Shown here piece after piece: positions 17,357-26,620 of a stretch of DNA of 64,000 nt. The position numbers and the translations under genes were made by a program. The stretch spans positions 744,001-808,000 of the forward strand of contig CAXXLG010000001.1 of the NCBI GenBank assembly GCA_963674495.2. Reading direction: 5' to 3'. Position 1 is the first letter of the stretch. Each line of letters begins with the position of its first letter. The notes under the pieces are model-generated. The model saw only the letters and a list, made by a program, of their open reading frames with translations, made no database searches and was not told the DNA's origin. Source of the DNA: RGIG3178 sp963674495 (GTDB taxonomy: Bacteria > Bacillota > Clostridia > Christensenellales > QAND01).

Positions 17357-18009
17357 ATCATTACTGAAGTTGTTAACGGCATTACTAATCGTATATATAC
17401 AAATTACTGTTCATAGCATTAAAAAGCGTATTATTTATTTATTTTGCTTATGATGACATCAATATGAACCTCCCAACCTTACGAATAGAATCACAGTTCG
17501 AGATGGCAATAATTTAGTTATTATTAACAATCAAACGCAGGATTACAGCATGATTGTTTGTGAATTTTCTACAAATTTTAACATCTATTCTGTCCAGTAA
17601 ATTCAGCCTCCCTATCACATGTGGAATGCATCGTTTTGATGGAGTATACCGGTAAGCGTTGATGCGCCAACGCTTTAATCCTGCGAATTAACGTCGAAAT
17701 CCCATGTGTGTCCGCATTCCTATCATCCGTATCATCCGCGTATTTTTCGCAAAGCACACTGTTTATAGTCGCAGTGTTTCTTTGCACAATCAAAATAATT
17801 GTTTGAATAACCCGAGAATATAATGGACCAATGGTGTCCTTAGAGTTTTATTGCTCTTACTATAATTTCTGACATCATGTGTGGCTATATTAACAAATAT
17901 ATTTCTTAACAATAACAAAGTATAGGAATGATAATCGCTATGTAATTTGATATAATAAAACATACGGTTTCGACTGAGTGTCTTAAATATTCAAAAGGAG
18001 GTGGCAAGC
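17357..18009. other. AT-rich intergenic region, no supported gene
   Basis: About 650 bases of low-GC DNA after the recombinase remnant. A 71-residue minus-strand frame (17578-17793) has no ribosome-binding site and no recognised family; it may be another fragment. TATAAT at 17950-17955 lies upstream of the gene at 18010 but lacks a good -35. Confidence 0.4.
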
Positions 18010-18453
18010 GTGCTTTTGATCAAATCAAATTTTCTCGGCGCAATTGTAGCCGTATCGTTCTTGTTATCCGCCATACTGGTTTTTACGATGAGACTTATCG
18101 GCAAACCCAGCTTTGTTCATTGGATTGGAATATTTGAACTATCTTTGGCCCTGCCCTTGCTTTACCTCGTTTTCCAGGCTCCAAAGTTAGACCGCCCCGC
18201 GATGTATTACATACAGCTATGCTTGATGCTCACGTGGTTGATCGTTGAATTTCTGCTGGATTATCTGTTCAAGTATGATTTTCGCAGCGTTGCATGGATT
18301 CTCATCTCATACGTGGTTTTGTTCTTTGCCGCCTCAGGTGGCATGATTGGAATCGCTGCATACGCTGGTAGAGGTTGGTGCCTATCTGCCGTTTTCTTGT
18401 TTGTCGTCATGTCCATTCTCGCGTTTGTACAAAGAGCGGCGACAGGTATGTGA
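18010..18453 (+). CDS. Small integral membrane protein, unknown function
   Basis: The product has 147 residues with about five hydrophobic helices (for example FLGAIVAVSFLLSAILVF, SLALPLLYLVF, VAWILISYVVLFFAASG and AVFLFVVMSILAFV). GTG at 18010 lies about eight bases after AAAGGAGGT; an in-frame GTG at 18001 overlaps the site itself. There is no soluble domain and no adjacent partner on the same strand. The family is not recognised. Confidence 0.65.
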   Translation: MLLIKSNFLGAIVAVSFLLSAILVFTMRLIGKPSFVHWIGIFELSLALPLLYLVFQAPKLDRPAMYYIQLCLMLTWLIVEFLLDYLFKYDFRSVAWILISYVVLFFAASGGMIGIAAYAGRGWCLSAVFLFVVMSILAFVQRAATGM

Positions 18454-19025
18454 AGATGATGTGTACACCCTGCGATGCGTCTATGCCTTCGCTGCCATGT
18501 ATACTTTGCATTGATTGTTGTCAGATGAAAGGGTGCGAGATTTTAACCATATAAAGAGTGCGTTTTTGATTTTTAGCGTACTGCAAAAGCGCATCGTTGG
18601 GATTGATCGTTCTTCTCATGTTGAGATCGTTGAATATTGTGCACGGGGATGCTGTAACCGGTTTGGATTCCAATGTCGTTATAAGCGTTGCCTTTGTGTC
18701 GTTTGTGCCGGTTGTTGAATACATACATGATTCGAAAAGATATAATCGGAGCTTTCTTTGCAATGCCTAGTTTATAAAGCCGAAAGATCCATATCACAAT
18801 GTCATCCGAACGCATGTCAGTTTTTCCACTGCAAATGCATGTAAACAAAACGCTTACCGCGGTATATCCGGCACACCTGATTCTCAATCTCCGGTCTTTT
18901 TATACCGGTCCAACCGGGGTAGTCTCTCGGTAAAGCCATGATTGACTGGCCCCGCAAAGAGTGTTAATCTTAGATGGTTAGCTTCGCTAACAGTAAACCA
19001 TTTGATTAGGAGACAGCATACTTTG
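18454..19025. other. Intergenic region, no supported gene
   Basis: Short overlapping frames on both strands (18515-18718, 18521-18763, 18573-18887) lack ribosome-binding sites and recognisable content. A small hairpin TTAGCTTCGCTAA lies at 18978-18990, just upstream of the next gene. Confidence 0.4.
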
Positions 19026-20105
19026 ATGAAAAGTCTTACGATAGGCAATTTGGTTGCAGAATATCCCATTGTCCAGGGCGGCATGGGCGTTGGCATCTCT
19101 TTATCCGGGTTGGCTTCCGCCGTTGCAAACGAAGGCGGCATCGGCGTCATTGCGGCAGCCGGGATCGGATTGACGGAACCCGGAACTTTTACCGATTATT
19201 TTCAGGCCAACATTCACGCGTTGAAACGGCAGATCCGTATGGCCCGCCAAAAGACCAACGGGATTCTCGGCGTGAACATCATGGTTGCGCTTACGGATTT
19301 TGCAGATCTGGTAAAAGCGGCTGTAGAGGAAGGCATTGATGTCATATTTGCCGGTGCCGGTTTGCCGCTCAACCTACCGCAATACGTACAGGACACGATC
19401 AAGACCAAGCTTGTTCCCATCGTTTCTTCGGGAAAGGCGGTTCGGGTTCTGTGTCAGAGATGGTTGCAGCAGTTCAACAGACTGCCCGATGCAATTGTGG
19501 TGGAAGGTCCCAAAGCGGGCGGACATCTGGGATTTAAAACAAAACAAATCGAAGATCCCTCATACTCGTTAGAGAACATCACAATGGATGTCCTAAAGGA
19601 AACCCAAGCCCTTACCCGGGAACACGGCAAATCCATCCCCGTCATCGCTGCAGGCGGCATCTATACCGGCGCGGATATTCGTAGGTTCCTAGACCTTGGC
19701 GTCGACGGTGTTCAAATGGCAACGCGTTTCGTGCCTACGGAGGAATGCGATGCTTCGCTTGCGTTCAAGCAATGCTACATCAACGCCGCTCGGGAGGACA
19801 TAGGCATCATCAAAAGCCCTGTTGGCATGCCCGGGCGTGCCATCATCAATGATTTTATCAGAAGCAGCAATGCGGGCGAAAAAACGCCCTATAAATGCCC
19901 CTATCATTGCATCGTAACATGCGACTATGAAAACAGCCCCTATTGCATTGCCTTGGCGTTGGTCAACGCTAAGATGGGTCATCTACGAAACGGATTTGCC
20001 TTTGCGGGCGAAAATGCATACCGGACTACCGGGATTACAACCGTAAAACAGGTTTTTGAGTCATTGAAAAAAGAATATGCGGAATCTGCCAACGCCTGCG
20101 AATAA
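19026..20105 (+). CDS. Nitronate monooxygenase / FabK-like FMN oxidoreductase
   Basis: An FMN-dependent TIM-barrel protein of 359 residues. YPIVQGGMGVGIS at the N-terminus, GVNIMVAL, EGPKAGGHLG (the region of the catalytic His) and IPVIAAGGIYTG plus GVQMATRF for phosphate binding are typical. The C-terminal YKCPYHCIVTCDY and YCIALALVNA segment has clustered cysteines seen in clostridial members. ATG at 19026 or the adjacent TTG at 19023 is served by AGGAGA. The reaction could be nitronate oxidation or enoyl-ACP reduction; no fatty-acid genes are nearby, so the former label is kept. Confidence 0.8.
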   Translation: MKSLTIGNLVAEYPIVQGGMGVGISLSGLASAVANEGGIGVIAAAGIGLTEPGTFTDYFQANIHALKRQIRMARQKTNGILGVNIMVALTDFADLVKAAVEEGIDVIFAGAGLPLNLPQYVQDTIKTKLVPIVSSGKAVRVLCQRWLQQFNRLPDAIVVEGPKAGGHLGFKTKQIEDPSYSLENITMDVLKETQALTREHGKSIPVIAAGGIYTGADIRRFLDLGVDGVQMATRFVPTEECDASLAFKQCYINAAREDIGIIKSPVGMPGRAIINDFIRSSNAGEKTPYKCPYHCIVTCDYENSPYCIALALVNAKMGHLRNGFAFAGENAYRTTGITTVKQVFESLKKEYAESANACE

Positions 20106-20239
20106 TTGGGGGGTCGTTGCCCGGCGGAAATGACACGATAGGCGGATAACCATTCAAAACGCTGCCATTGTACCCTCCGCACACGCATTGAATGAGCCTT
20201 ATAGCAATACATCTAACGAATTTGGCATCTGTATGATGC

Positions 20240-20263
20240 AAAATCGCCGTTTTCGGCGATTTT
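20240..20263 (+). terminator. Terminator after the nitronate monooxygenase gene
   Basis: AAAATCGCCG and CGGCGATTTT form a 10-bp stem around a TTTT loop. It precedes the promoter of the GGDEF gene. Confidence 0.7.
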
Positions 20264-20287
20264 CACATATAACCGCGTTAGCGGTAA

Positions 20288-20316
20288 TTGTGATCCTGAA
20301 TCAAATATGGTATGAT
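20288..20316 (+). promoter_or_regulatory. Predicted promoter of the GGDEF gene
   Basis: -35 TTGTGA (20288-20293) and -10 TATGAT (20311-20316) are 17 bases apart, about 20 bases before the GGCGGAGGT site. Confidence 0.55.
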
Positions 20317-20343
20317 CTGACAAATAGTAGGCGGAGGTCATCA

Positions 20344-21912
20344 ATGCTATTGAATGTTATTTGCATATATTTGTTCGTCAGCATCATTGTCACAACTTTT
20401 TTTGCAGCGTTTATTCAAAGCAGAAGCAAAGCGGATTATGTTAAGGCCGCTGTGTTGTTGTGTTTGGCAATAAATGTGTATATGTTCGGTTATGCCATGG
20501 AGTTGAGCGTGCCCATGTTGGAGCAAAAACTTTTCTGGAATCATGTCCAGTATTTCGGGATTCCGTTCGTGTCGGCATTATGGCTTTCCGTTGCCTTGAT
20601 CTACACCAACAAGCTCAGCCTTTCCAGTGTGTGGAAAATTGTATTGGTGTATGCGATTCCCTTTTTAACCTTTGCTTTCCGGTTGACAAACAACGTGCAT
20701 CATCTATATTTCGCATCGGAAAGCCTGCAACAAATCGGGACTTATTCATATCTCATCAAGGAAAAGGGTATCTGGCTTTATGTTCAAGGATTCCATTCGC
20801 TTGCCCTTATCATCACCACCCTTGTCATTAATGTCAATACGTTTGTCGGACAAAAAGGCCGTGATCGCGTGAATGTTGTTTACATGCTTGGCGCTTCGGG
20901 TTTTGCTGTTTTGGGACTGCTTTTAAACTTACTGAATGTAGCCAGTTTCGATTACATGATCCTTTTCTTACCCGTCGCCGTTGTGCTGGTTGTGTTGGCG
21001 ATCATCAAAAACGATTTATGGGAAGCCAAGGCCCTGGCGCGGGATATCATATTTGAAAAAAGCGATGAAGGCATGATTCTCATAAACAAAAAAGGCCGGA
21101 TATTTGATTTCAATAAGAATGCTAAAACAATGCTGGCCCATCGGGGTATCCTTTTGCGCAAGGAATCCGTGGATATCGTATTTGCCGGTGTGGGCAACCT
21201 GTCGGATCTTTTCAATTCTCCACAAGAATATGTTTGGATGGTCAAGGTCCAAGACGGTTTCCGGTATTACTGTCTTGCGTCGGTGGATATTTTGCACAGC
21301 AGCGGTTCACTGACCGGCAGACTGATCACCATACGGGACATCACCCAGATGCAGTTGCTACACAACCGCTTGAAAATTCAAGCGACAACCGATGAACTGA
21401 GCGGCCTTTTAAATCGTCGTGCCTTTACCGATTTATGCGAATCCCGTTTGAACGACAGGCGTATGAAAAATGGAAGTTTCTATCTGCTCATGATTGATAT
21501 CGACATGTTTAAAAATATCAACGATACGTACGGACATATCATTGGCGATCATGTGATCGAAAAACTGGGGGCATTGTTCAGGCAGAGTTTTAGGAGCACG
21601 GATTTGATTGCACGTTTGGGCGGCGAGGAGTTCACCGTGTTTATGCAAGCCCACGATTGCAATATCGCATTGAAAAAAGCGGAACAGTTTCGAGAAACGG
21701 TTGCACGGTCCTACATGCTGGTGGATGATGAACGCATCCATATCACGGTGAGTATCGGCCTGGTCGGAACGGATTCCGAACCACAGAACATCACTGAACT
21801 TATGAACAAAGCGGACAAGGCTTTGTACGTTTCAAAGAACAACGGAAGAAACAGAACATCGGTTTACGGTTCACCGTTCGATCCCACCGACGTTTTCATG
21901 GGATATGCGTGA
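20344..21912 (+). CDS. Membrane diguanylate cyclase: N-terminal 7TM, PAS, GGDEF
   Basis: The 522 residues begin at ATG 20344 behind GGCGGAGGT; the longer frame upstream overlaps the terminator. The first ~220 residues form about seven hydrophobic helices of the histidine-kinase-type 7TM sensor (7TMR-like). Residues ~225-340 form a PAS-like domain, and a GGDEF domain follows. The catalytic signature is GGEEF near residue 425, with an RSTD product-inhibition site five residues before it, so the cyclase should make c-di-GMP and be feedback-inhibited. No EAL domain is present. The ligand sensed is unknown. Confidence 0.9.
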   Translation: MLLNVICIYLFVSIIVTTFFAAFIQSRSKADYVKAAVLLCLAINVYMFGYAMELSVPMLEQKLFWNHVQYFGIPFVSALWLSVALIYTNKLSLSSVWKIVLVYAIPFLTFAFRLTNNVHHLYFASESLQQIGTYSYLIKEKGIWLYVQGFHSLALIITTLVINVNTFVGQKGRDRVNVVYMLGASGFAVLGLLLNLLNVASFDYMILFLPVAVVLVVLAIIKNDLWEAKALARDIIFEKSDEGMILINKKGRIFDFNKNAKTMLAHRGILLRKESVDIVFAGVGNLSDLFNSPQEYVWMVKVQDGFRYYCLASVDILHSSGSLTGRLITIRDITQMQLLHNRLKIQATTDELSGLLNRRAFTDLCESRLNDRRMKNGSFYLLMIDIDMFKNINDTYGHIIGDHVIEKLGALFRQSFRSTDLIARLGGEEFTVFMQAHDCNIALKKAEQFRETVARSYMLVDDERIHITVSIGLVGTDSEPQNITELMNKADKALYVSKNNGRNRTSVYGSPFDPTDVFMGYA

Positions 21913-21974
21913 CACCCGCTTATCAAATAAGGATCGCGTGCTTTCGCCTTTTCCTTTCGTTTTTACGGTGAATC

Positions 21975-23099
21975 CTAGCCTTGATCGTATAGTTTTTCCA
22001 CGATGTCCACAATCCTGTCCCAGTCGTATTTTCCTGCCTGTTGTCTGATGTTCTCCGAAAACTCCAAGGCCCTGTTTTCATCAAAAAACCGGGTGATTGC
22101 AGCTGCGATTCCTGCAGAATCTCTTGGCTCTGTCAGATAGCCTGTTTGTTTGTGCGCCACCACTTGCGGCAATCCGCCGACACGGGATGCAATTACAGGC
22201 TTTTTGAATTCGTAAGCTATTTGCACGATACCGCTCTGTGTGGCGGAAGTATAGGGCAACACAACAAGATCACAGGCCATAAAATATTTTTCCACTTCCC
22301 TGTCCGGTATATAGCCGTCATCAATGCGCACCATGTCAGACACGCCCAACGAATCAATCGCATCTGTGTATTTTGATTTATCACCGCCGAACTCCCCCAC
22401 AATCAACAGGGTGAGATTCTCAAATTTTTCCTTCAATTTGGGCAAGGCTTCAATCAAATAGGCAAGGCCTTTATATTCCCTTACAAGGCCAAAAAACAAC
22501 AAAACTTTACGTTTTACGTCTATGTCCAGTTTTTTTCGCGCCTGATGAACCGTCAGACGTTTTAAGTTAAATAAGTTGAAAGTGGGCAATACTGTTTGTT
22601 CGTACATCGCTTTGGGAAGAATGCCGCATAGATCCTTTGCATCCTGTCCCGAATGTACGATGAAACAACCTCCGCACTTGAGGGTATACCGGGTCAGTTG
22701 CCTGTCCAAAAAAAACCGTTCATGCGGAAATACGTTATGGCACACAAACAGTACACGCGTGTTCTTCAGACGTTTGACTATACTGTGGTAGCAGGGCGCA
22801 AAATACGGGTGCCACCATTGGATGATAACAAGATCGGGATGAAGTGCGTTGACTCGCCTGGCTACGCCGGGCCAGTTAAACGGATTTGCCGTGTGTATGG
22901 CATAGTTGGCATCATCGATTCTCATGGAATCGTTTTGGTAATCCTTCTGTTCTCTTTTCAAAAGCAACCGTGGGTATTGCATATTGTAGGAGATCATGTG
23001 CACATCGTGCCTCTTGCGAAGGCTTTTGCACATCATACCGGTATAATGGGCAATGCCCCCTTTATAGGGATAGACTGGGCCTATCAACACAATTCTCAA
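21975..23099 (-). CDS. GT4 family glycosyltransferase
   Basis: The product has 374 residues from the TTG at 23099, nine bases after AAAGGAGG; the frame upstream of this has no site. The N-terminus LRIVLIGPVYPYKGGIAHYTG and the C-terminal FGLVREYKGLAYLIEALP, LLIVGEF and VLPYTSATQSGIVQIAYEFK (the nucleotide-sugar EX7E-like region) mark a GT-B fold retaining transferase. It is a single gene, so the acceptor (cell-surface glycan or glycolipid) is unknown. Confidence 0.87.
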   Translation of the reverse strand: MRIVLIGPVYPYKGGIAHYTGMMCKSLRKRHDVHMISYNMQYPRLLLKREQKDYQNDSMRIDDANYAIHTANPFNWPGVARRVNALHPDLVIIQWWHPYFAPCYHSIVKRLKNTRVLFVCHNVFPHERFFLDRQLTRYTLKCGGCFIVHSGQDAKDLCGILPKAMYEQTVLPTFNLFNLKRLTVHQARKKLDIDVKRKVLLFFGLVREYKGLAYLIEALPKLKEKFENLTLLIVGEFGGDKSKYTDAIDSLGVSDMVRIDDGYIPDREVEKYFMACDLVVLPYTSATQSGIVQIAYEFKKPVIASRVGGLPQVVAHKQTGYLTEPRDSAGIAAAITRFFDENRALEFSENIRQQAGKYDWDRIVDIVEKLYDQG

Positions 23100-23355
23100 T
23101 GATGCAATCCTCCTTTCGAAGCTACTTAAGTTCGTATCACGCTGTGGCATATATGAATATAGCATAGCGGGCAACGCTCGTCCACAACTGTTGATTTTAT
23201 TAGGCCTCTATATCTTTGGAGCCTACTGTAGAAATTACTTCTGATATTTTGCACCAACAATATCGGAATCCGACGCAAATTATGTACAATTTCAATCACA
23301 TCGTGTGCTACTATATTATATAAGCAAAAATGACACATGAGAGGAGGCTGATCGT

Positions 23356-24147
23356 ATGTCCCGCGTCAACGATCAGAACAAACGGATAATCGCCCAGTTT
23401 ACAGCCCAATCCAAGCACTTTGACTCCCCGGATTACACCTTGTCAAATCAGGAATGCCTTGCTTGGGCAGTACAATGTATGCCGCTATGGCCAAAGGCGC
23501 ATGTGATCGACGTTGCGGCCGGTACCGGCCTTCTATCCTTGGCCGTCAGCCCGCATGTACACACAGTAACGGCCATCGATATCACGCAAGCCATGTTAGA
23601 CGAAGGACAAAGATCGGCAGCCTCTAAAGAAATATCCAATGTTACATTCCGTTTGGGCGATGCCTACCACCTATCCGAAACCGACACATACGATATCGCC
23701 GTATCCCGCATTGCCTTTCACCATTTGACGGCACCTGCAAAGGTGCTCCAACAGATGATTTGTGCTGTACATCCCGGTGGACACGTGGTCATTTTCGACC
23801 TGCTGTCGCCGGATGATATGGACTTGGCCACACGGTACAACGCCCTTGAACGGCTCCGTGATGATTCACACACGGTTTCATTGAAAAGTACTGAATTGAT
23901 ATCCATGTTTGAATCATGCGCATTGTTGGATATCTCGGTGGCCTATCGGCGTGTCGTAAACGATTTGGAAGCATGGATGGCGATGACCGATACGCCTGCA
24001 AAAAACCGCGAAATCATTCGCGAAGCCATGGATAAAGAACTTTCCGGAGGATCTGAAACCGGTTTTCATCCGTTTTTTGGCGAGGACGGGCACATCAAAT
24101 TCGCACATAATTGGATGATGATACGGGGCCAAAAGGCAAACGCATAG
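23356..24147 (+). CDS. Class I SAM-dependent methyltransferase (UbiE-like)
   Basis: The protein has 263 residues with VIDVAAGTGLLSLAV (SAM motif I), TAIDITQAMLDEGQ (motif II), and SRIAFHHLTAPAKVLQQM and HPGGHVVIFDLLSP (motifs post-II and III). The organisation resembles small-molecule methyltransferases of the UbiE/Methyltransf_11 group. Start ATG follows GAGAGGAGG. The substrate is unknown, and the gene stands alone on the plus strand after the divergent GT4. Confidence 0.85.
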   Translation: MSRVNDQNKRIIAQFTAQSKHFDSPDYTLSNQECLAWAVQCMPLWPKAHVIDVAAGTGLLSLAVSPHVHTVTAIDITQAMLDEGQRSAASKEISNVTFRLGDAYHLSETDTYDIAVSRIAFHHLTAPAKVLQQMICAVHPGGHVVIFDLLSPDDMDLATRYNALERLRDDSHTVSLKSTELISMFESCALLDISVAYRRVVNDLEAWMAMTDTPAKNREIIREAMDKELSGGSETGFHPFFGEDGHIKFAHNWMMIRGQKANA

Positions 24148-24230
24148 TATACTATCGGGCAATACATATCCAATTGTATTTTATATGAACACTATATTCA
24201 TGCAATTTATCCAATCAAGGGATATCTTCT

Positions 24231-24902
24231 TTGGAAAACATAATTAAGCGACCCGTCATGCATTTGGAATCGGCCGATTGCGGCATTGCAAACGTCAACA
24301 GGTTTTCAGGTGCACCCGACGGTTTCCACCCAGAGGACATCTACCTGGATTGCCGATCTGTTATCGTTTTCATCAAACGTCTGCCCAAGGGACTGCTCGC
24401 TGTCAACACACGTATCTGTTATCTGCATGCCACGGATGTCAACGTATTCGAGTTGGATCGTATTGCCTGTCAGGCATCGATCGATATCGAACAATTGGGT
24501 GGTTGGTCGGTTCCTTTGCCTGTTGATTCACCCTATGATTTCTATGATACGCAAACGCTCACCGGCCGCGGCCTGTTGTCCATGCAGCATGCCGTGAAGC
24601 CGGCCGGGTTGTGGAGCCTTGGCAAGAACACCATGCTGATCCATAAAAAGTATGGCAATATGGTAAACATCGGCGCACTGCTGACCAATCTTGATCTGAC
24701 TTTGGATACATTGAGCAGATATCTTTACATTCCGCAATGCCGGTTGTGCATCGGCGCTTGTCCACAACATGCCATCGATGGTGTCACGGTTGATCAGTCG
24801 CTGTGCAGGCCAAATACTATGGATGTCAATGCAAGGGGATACGATGTATACAACTGCAATCGGTGCCGCATTGTCTGCCCGCGGTGTTTTGGCGTTACGT
24901 AA
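24231..24902 (+). CDS. QueG-like 4Fe-4S double-cluster protein
   Basis: A 223-residue protein whose C-terminal ~60 residues carry CRLCIGACPQHAI and CNRCRIVCPRC, a two-cluster ferredoxin-like domain as in epoxyqueuosine reductase relatives. The N-terminal part (YLDCRSVIVFIKRLP) resembles the small domain preceding it. It is much shorter than true QueG (about 380 residues) and has no clear cobalamin-binding region, so I do not assign the tRNA role. The start is uncertain (TTG at 24231, or ATG at 24258). It lies 75 bases upstream of a FAD-Rieske oxidoreductase and is probably its electron partner. Confidence 0.65.
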   Translation: MENIIKRPVMHLESADCGIANVNRFSGAPDGFHPEDIYLDCRSVIVFIKRLPKGLLAVNTRICYLHATDVNVFELDRIACQASIDIEQLGGWSVPLPVDSPYDFYDTQTLTGRGLLSMQHAVKPAGLWSLGKNTMLIHKKYGNMVNIGALLTNLDLTLDTLSRYLYIPQCRLCIGACPQHAIDGVTVDQSLCRPNTMDVNARGYDVYNCNRCRIVCPRCFGVT

Positions 24903-24977
24903 AGCGCACGCTACCGGCGCACAATCGTTGCGGATAAACAAGTCCATTGCCATGCATACTACAAACGAGGTGAGCGC

Positions 24978-26417
24978 ATGGCATCGATTTGGGCTAAAAC
25001 TTTTGATATGCTGTCCCATCCCCATTTATCAGGCGATATATCGACACAAGTCGCTGTGATCGGCGGCGGTCTTGCCGGTTTAAACATTGCATATCTCCTT
25101 GCACAAAAGGGTATTGACGCAGTTGTTTTAGAAGCAAAGCGCATTGGGAGTGGCCAGAGCGGCCATACAACGGCAAAAATAACGTCTCAGCATGGATTGA
25201 TCTACGATGGGTTAATCGACGATTTTGGAGAGGAACTTGCAAGCCAATATGCCTTGGCCAATCAAGCCGCCATCGGCGCATACAGCCGTATTATAGAGGA
25301 TGAACATATTGACTGTGATTTTGTAGACCAACCCGCCTATCTGTATTCCTGTATGGACACTATCGCGCTTAAAAAGGAAGCGGTAGCCGCCAAACGTCTT
25401 GGCATCGATGCCTGCGTAACGCAGGACGTTGCGCTTCCCTTTCCCATCCAATCCGCGCTGCGCTTTGACCACCAGGCAATGTTCCATCCTTTGAAATATC
25501 TGCACGGCATTGCCAAATCGCTGACCATCTATGAGAATACGCCGGCAAAAACTGTTGAGGAACATCGCGTTGTGACCGACCACGGTATCGTACACGCAGA
25601 TCACATCGTGTTTGCATCGCATTATCCGTTTGTCAACGTTCACGGTTATTACTTCATGCGCATGCATCAGGAGCGATCCTATTTAATTGCGTTGGAAAAC
25701 GCCGCAAAGTTGGACGGAATGTACATCGGCATCGATAAGCAGTGGGGTTGGACGATGCGCAACTATAAAGACCTTCTGTTGTTTGGCGGATGCAACCACC
25801 GAACGGGGGAAAATGCGGCGGGTGGACGTTACGATATATTGCAAAAAGCCGCACAGCGTTTTTGGCCAAAGAGCAGGGCCATAGCGCTTTGGTCCGCACA
25901 GGATTGCATGACGCTGGACGGCATTCCCTATATTGGCCCGTATTCCTCTTCCACGCCGTCTTGGTATGTGGCAACAGGCTTTCAAAAATGGGGTATGACC
26001 AGCAGTATGGTATCGGCCATCATCCTGTCCGATCTCATTCAAGGCAGAGAGAATCCGTATGCGGAGGTCTTTTCACCGCAACGCTTCGAGCCAGTGATTT
26101 CCGCCGGCGCGTTGATCAAAAACAGCGCAAAGTCTGCCAAAGGCCTTTTAAATACTTGGTTTAATCTGCCACAGGCTACCCTTGACGAAGTACCAAACGG
26201 CCATGGCGGCATCGTGACATACGAACAAGAAACATGGGGTGTCTATAAGGACGGCGATGGCCATGCGCATGTCGTATCCGTACGCTGTCCCCATCTTGGC
26301 TGTCAGCTGACGTGGAATGCGGACGAATTGAGCTGGGACTGTCCCTGTCATGGATCTAGATTCGATTATCATGGACGCTTGTTGGACAATCCAGCGCAGG
26401 AGGACTTGAAATCCTGA
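24978..26417 (+). CDS. FAD-dependent oxidoreductase with C-terminal Rieske domain
   Basis: The N-terminal ~380 residues are a DAO/glycine-oxidase-type FAD domain (VAVIGGGLAGLNIAYLLA, VVLEAKRIGSGQSG). A C-terminal Rieske [2Fe-2S] domain follows: CPHLGC near residue 436 and CPCHGS near 454 supply the two Cys-His pairs. Length is 479. This is a known fusion, but its substrate is not established. The preceding Fe-S protein is in the same orientation, and the ATG follows GAGGTGA. Confidence 0.88.
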   Translation: MASIWAKTFDMLSHPHLSGDISTQVAVIGGGLAGLNIAYLLAQKGIDAVVLEAKRIGSGQSGHTTAKITSQHGLIYDGLIDDFGEELASQYALANQAAIGAYSRIIEDEHIDCDFVDQPAYLYSCMDTIALKKEAVAAKRLGIDACVTQDVALPFPIQSALRFDHQAMFHPLKYLHGIAKSLTIYENTPAKTVEEHRVVTDHGIVHADHIVFASHYPFVNVHGYYFMRMHQERSYLIALENAAKLDGMYIGIDKQWGWTMRNYKDLLLFGGCNHRTGENAAGGRYDILQKAAQRFWPKSRAIALWSAQDCMTLDGIPYIGPYSSSTPSWYVATGFQKWGMTSSMVSAIILSDLIQGRENPYAEVFSPQRFEPVISAGALIKNSAKSAKGLLNTWFNLPQATLDEVPNGHGGIVTYEQETWGVYKDGDGHAHVVSVRCPHLGCQLTWNADELSWDCPCHGSRFDYHGRLLDNPAQEDLKS

Positions 26418-26425
26418 CGGTTTTT
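26395..26425 (+). terminator. Probable terminator overlapping the Rieske gene end
   Basis: CAGGA and TCCTG (loop GGACTTGAAA) precede GACGG and a run of eight T. The hairpin overlaps the last codons of the coding sequence. Confidence 0.5.
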
Positions 26426-26487
26426 TTTGTAAAGGTACTTGCGTGTGCAATCATATCCTCATTATCATTTGTAATATCAGCACGTCT

Positions 26488-26515
26488 TTGGGAAAGCAAC
26501 GATAAATGTTATACT
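26488..26515 (+). promoter_or_regulatory. Predicted promoter upstream of the YyaL-type gene
   Basis: -35 TTGGGA (26488-26493) and -10 TATACT (26510-26515) are 16 bases apart. Transcription would begin near 26522, leaving a leader of about 100 bases. Confidence 0.5.
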
Positions 26516-26544
26516 ATTTACACAGTAGACCGGAGGTTTTTACA

Positions 26545-26556
26545 ATGGATACTTAA
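26545..26556 (+). other. Three-codon leader minigene (ATG GAT ACT TAA)
   Basis: A strong CGGAGG site (26531-26536) and eight-base spacer lead to an ATG that is followed by only two codons and TAA. The frame after the stop stays open to about 26632, across the TTG start of the next gene in another frame. It may be a translational leader or the remnant of a broken small gene. Confidence 0.4.
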
Positions 26557-26620
26557 CAGTATCCTTTCCATATTTGGGGCGACACTAATAACGAGTTTTC
26601 CAAGAAAATGGTGATACAGT

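Noticed and set aside
17578..17793. 71-codon minus-strand frame after the recombinase remnant
   Set aside because: No ribosome-binding site and no recognised product; possibly another fragment but not supportable.
18515..18887. Overlapping small frames on both strands
   Set aside because: No site, no family, and conflicting frames; treated as intergenic.
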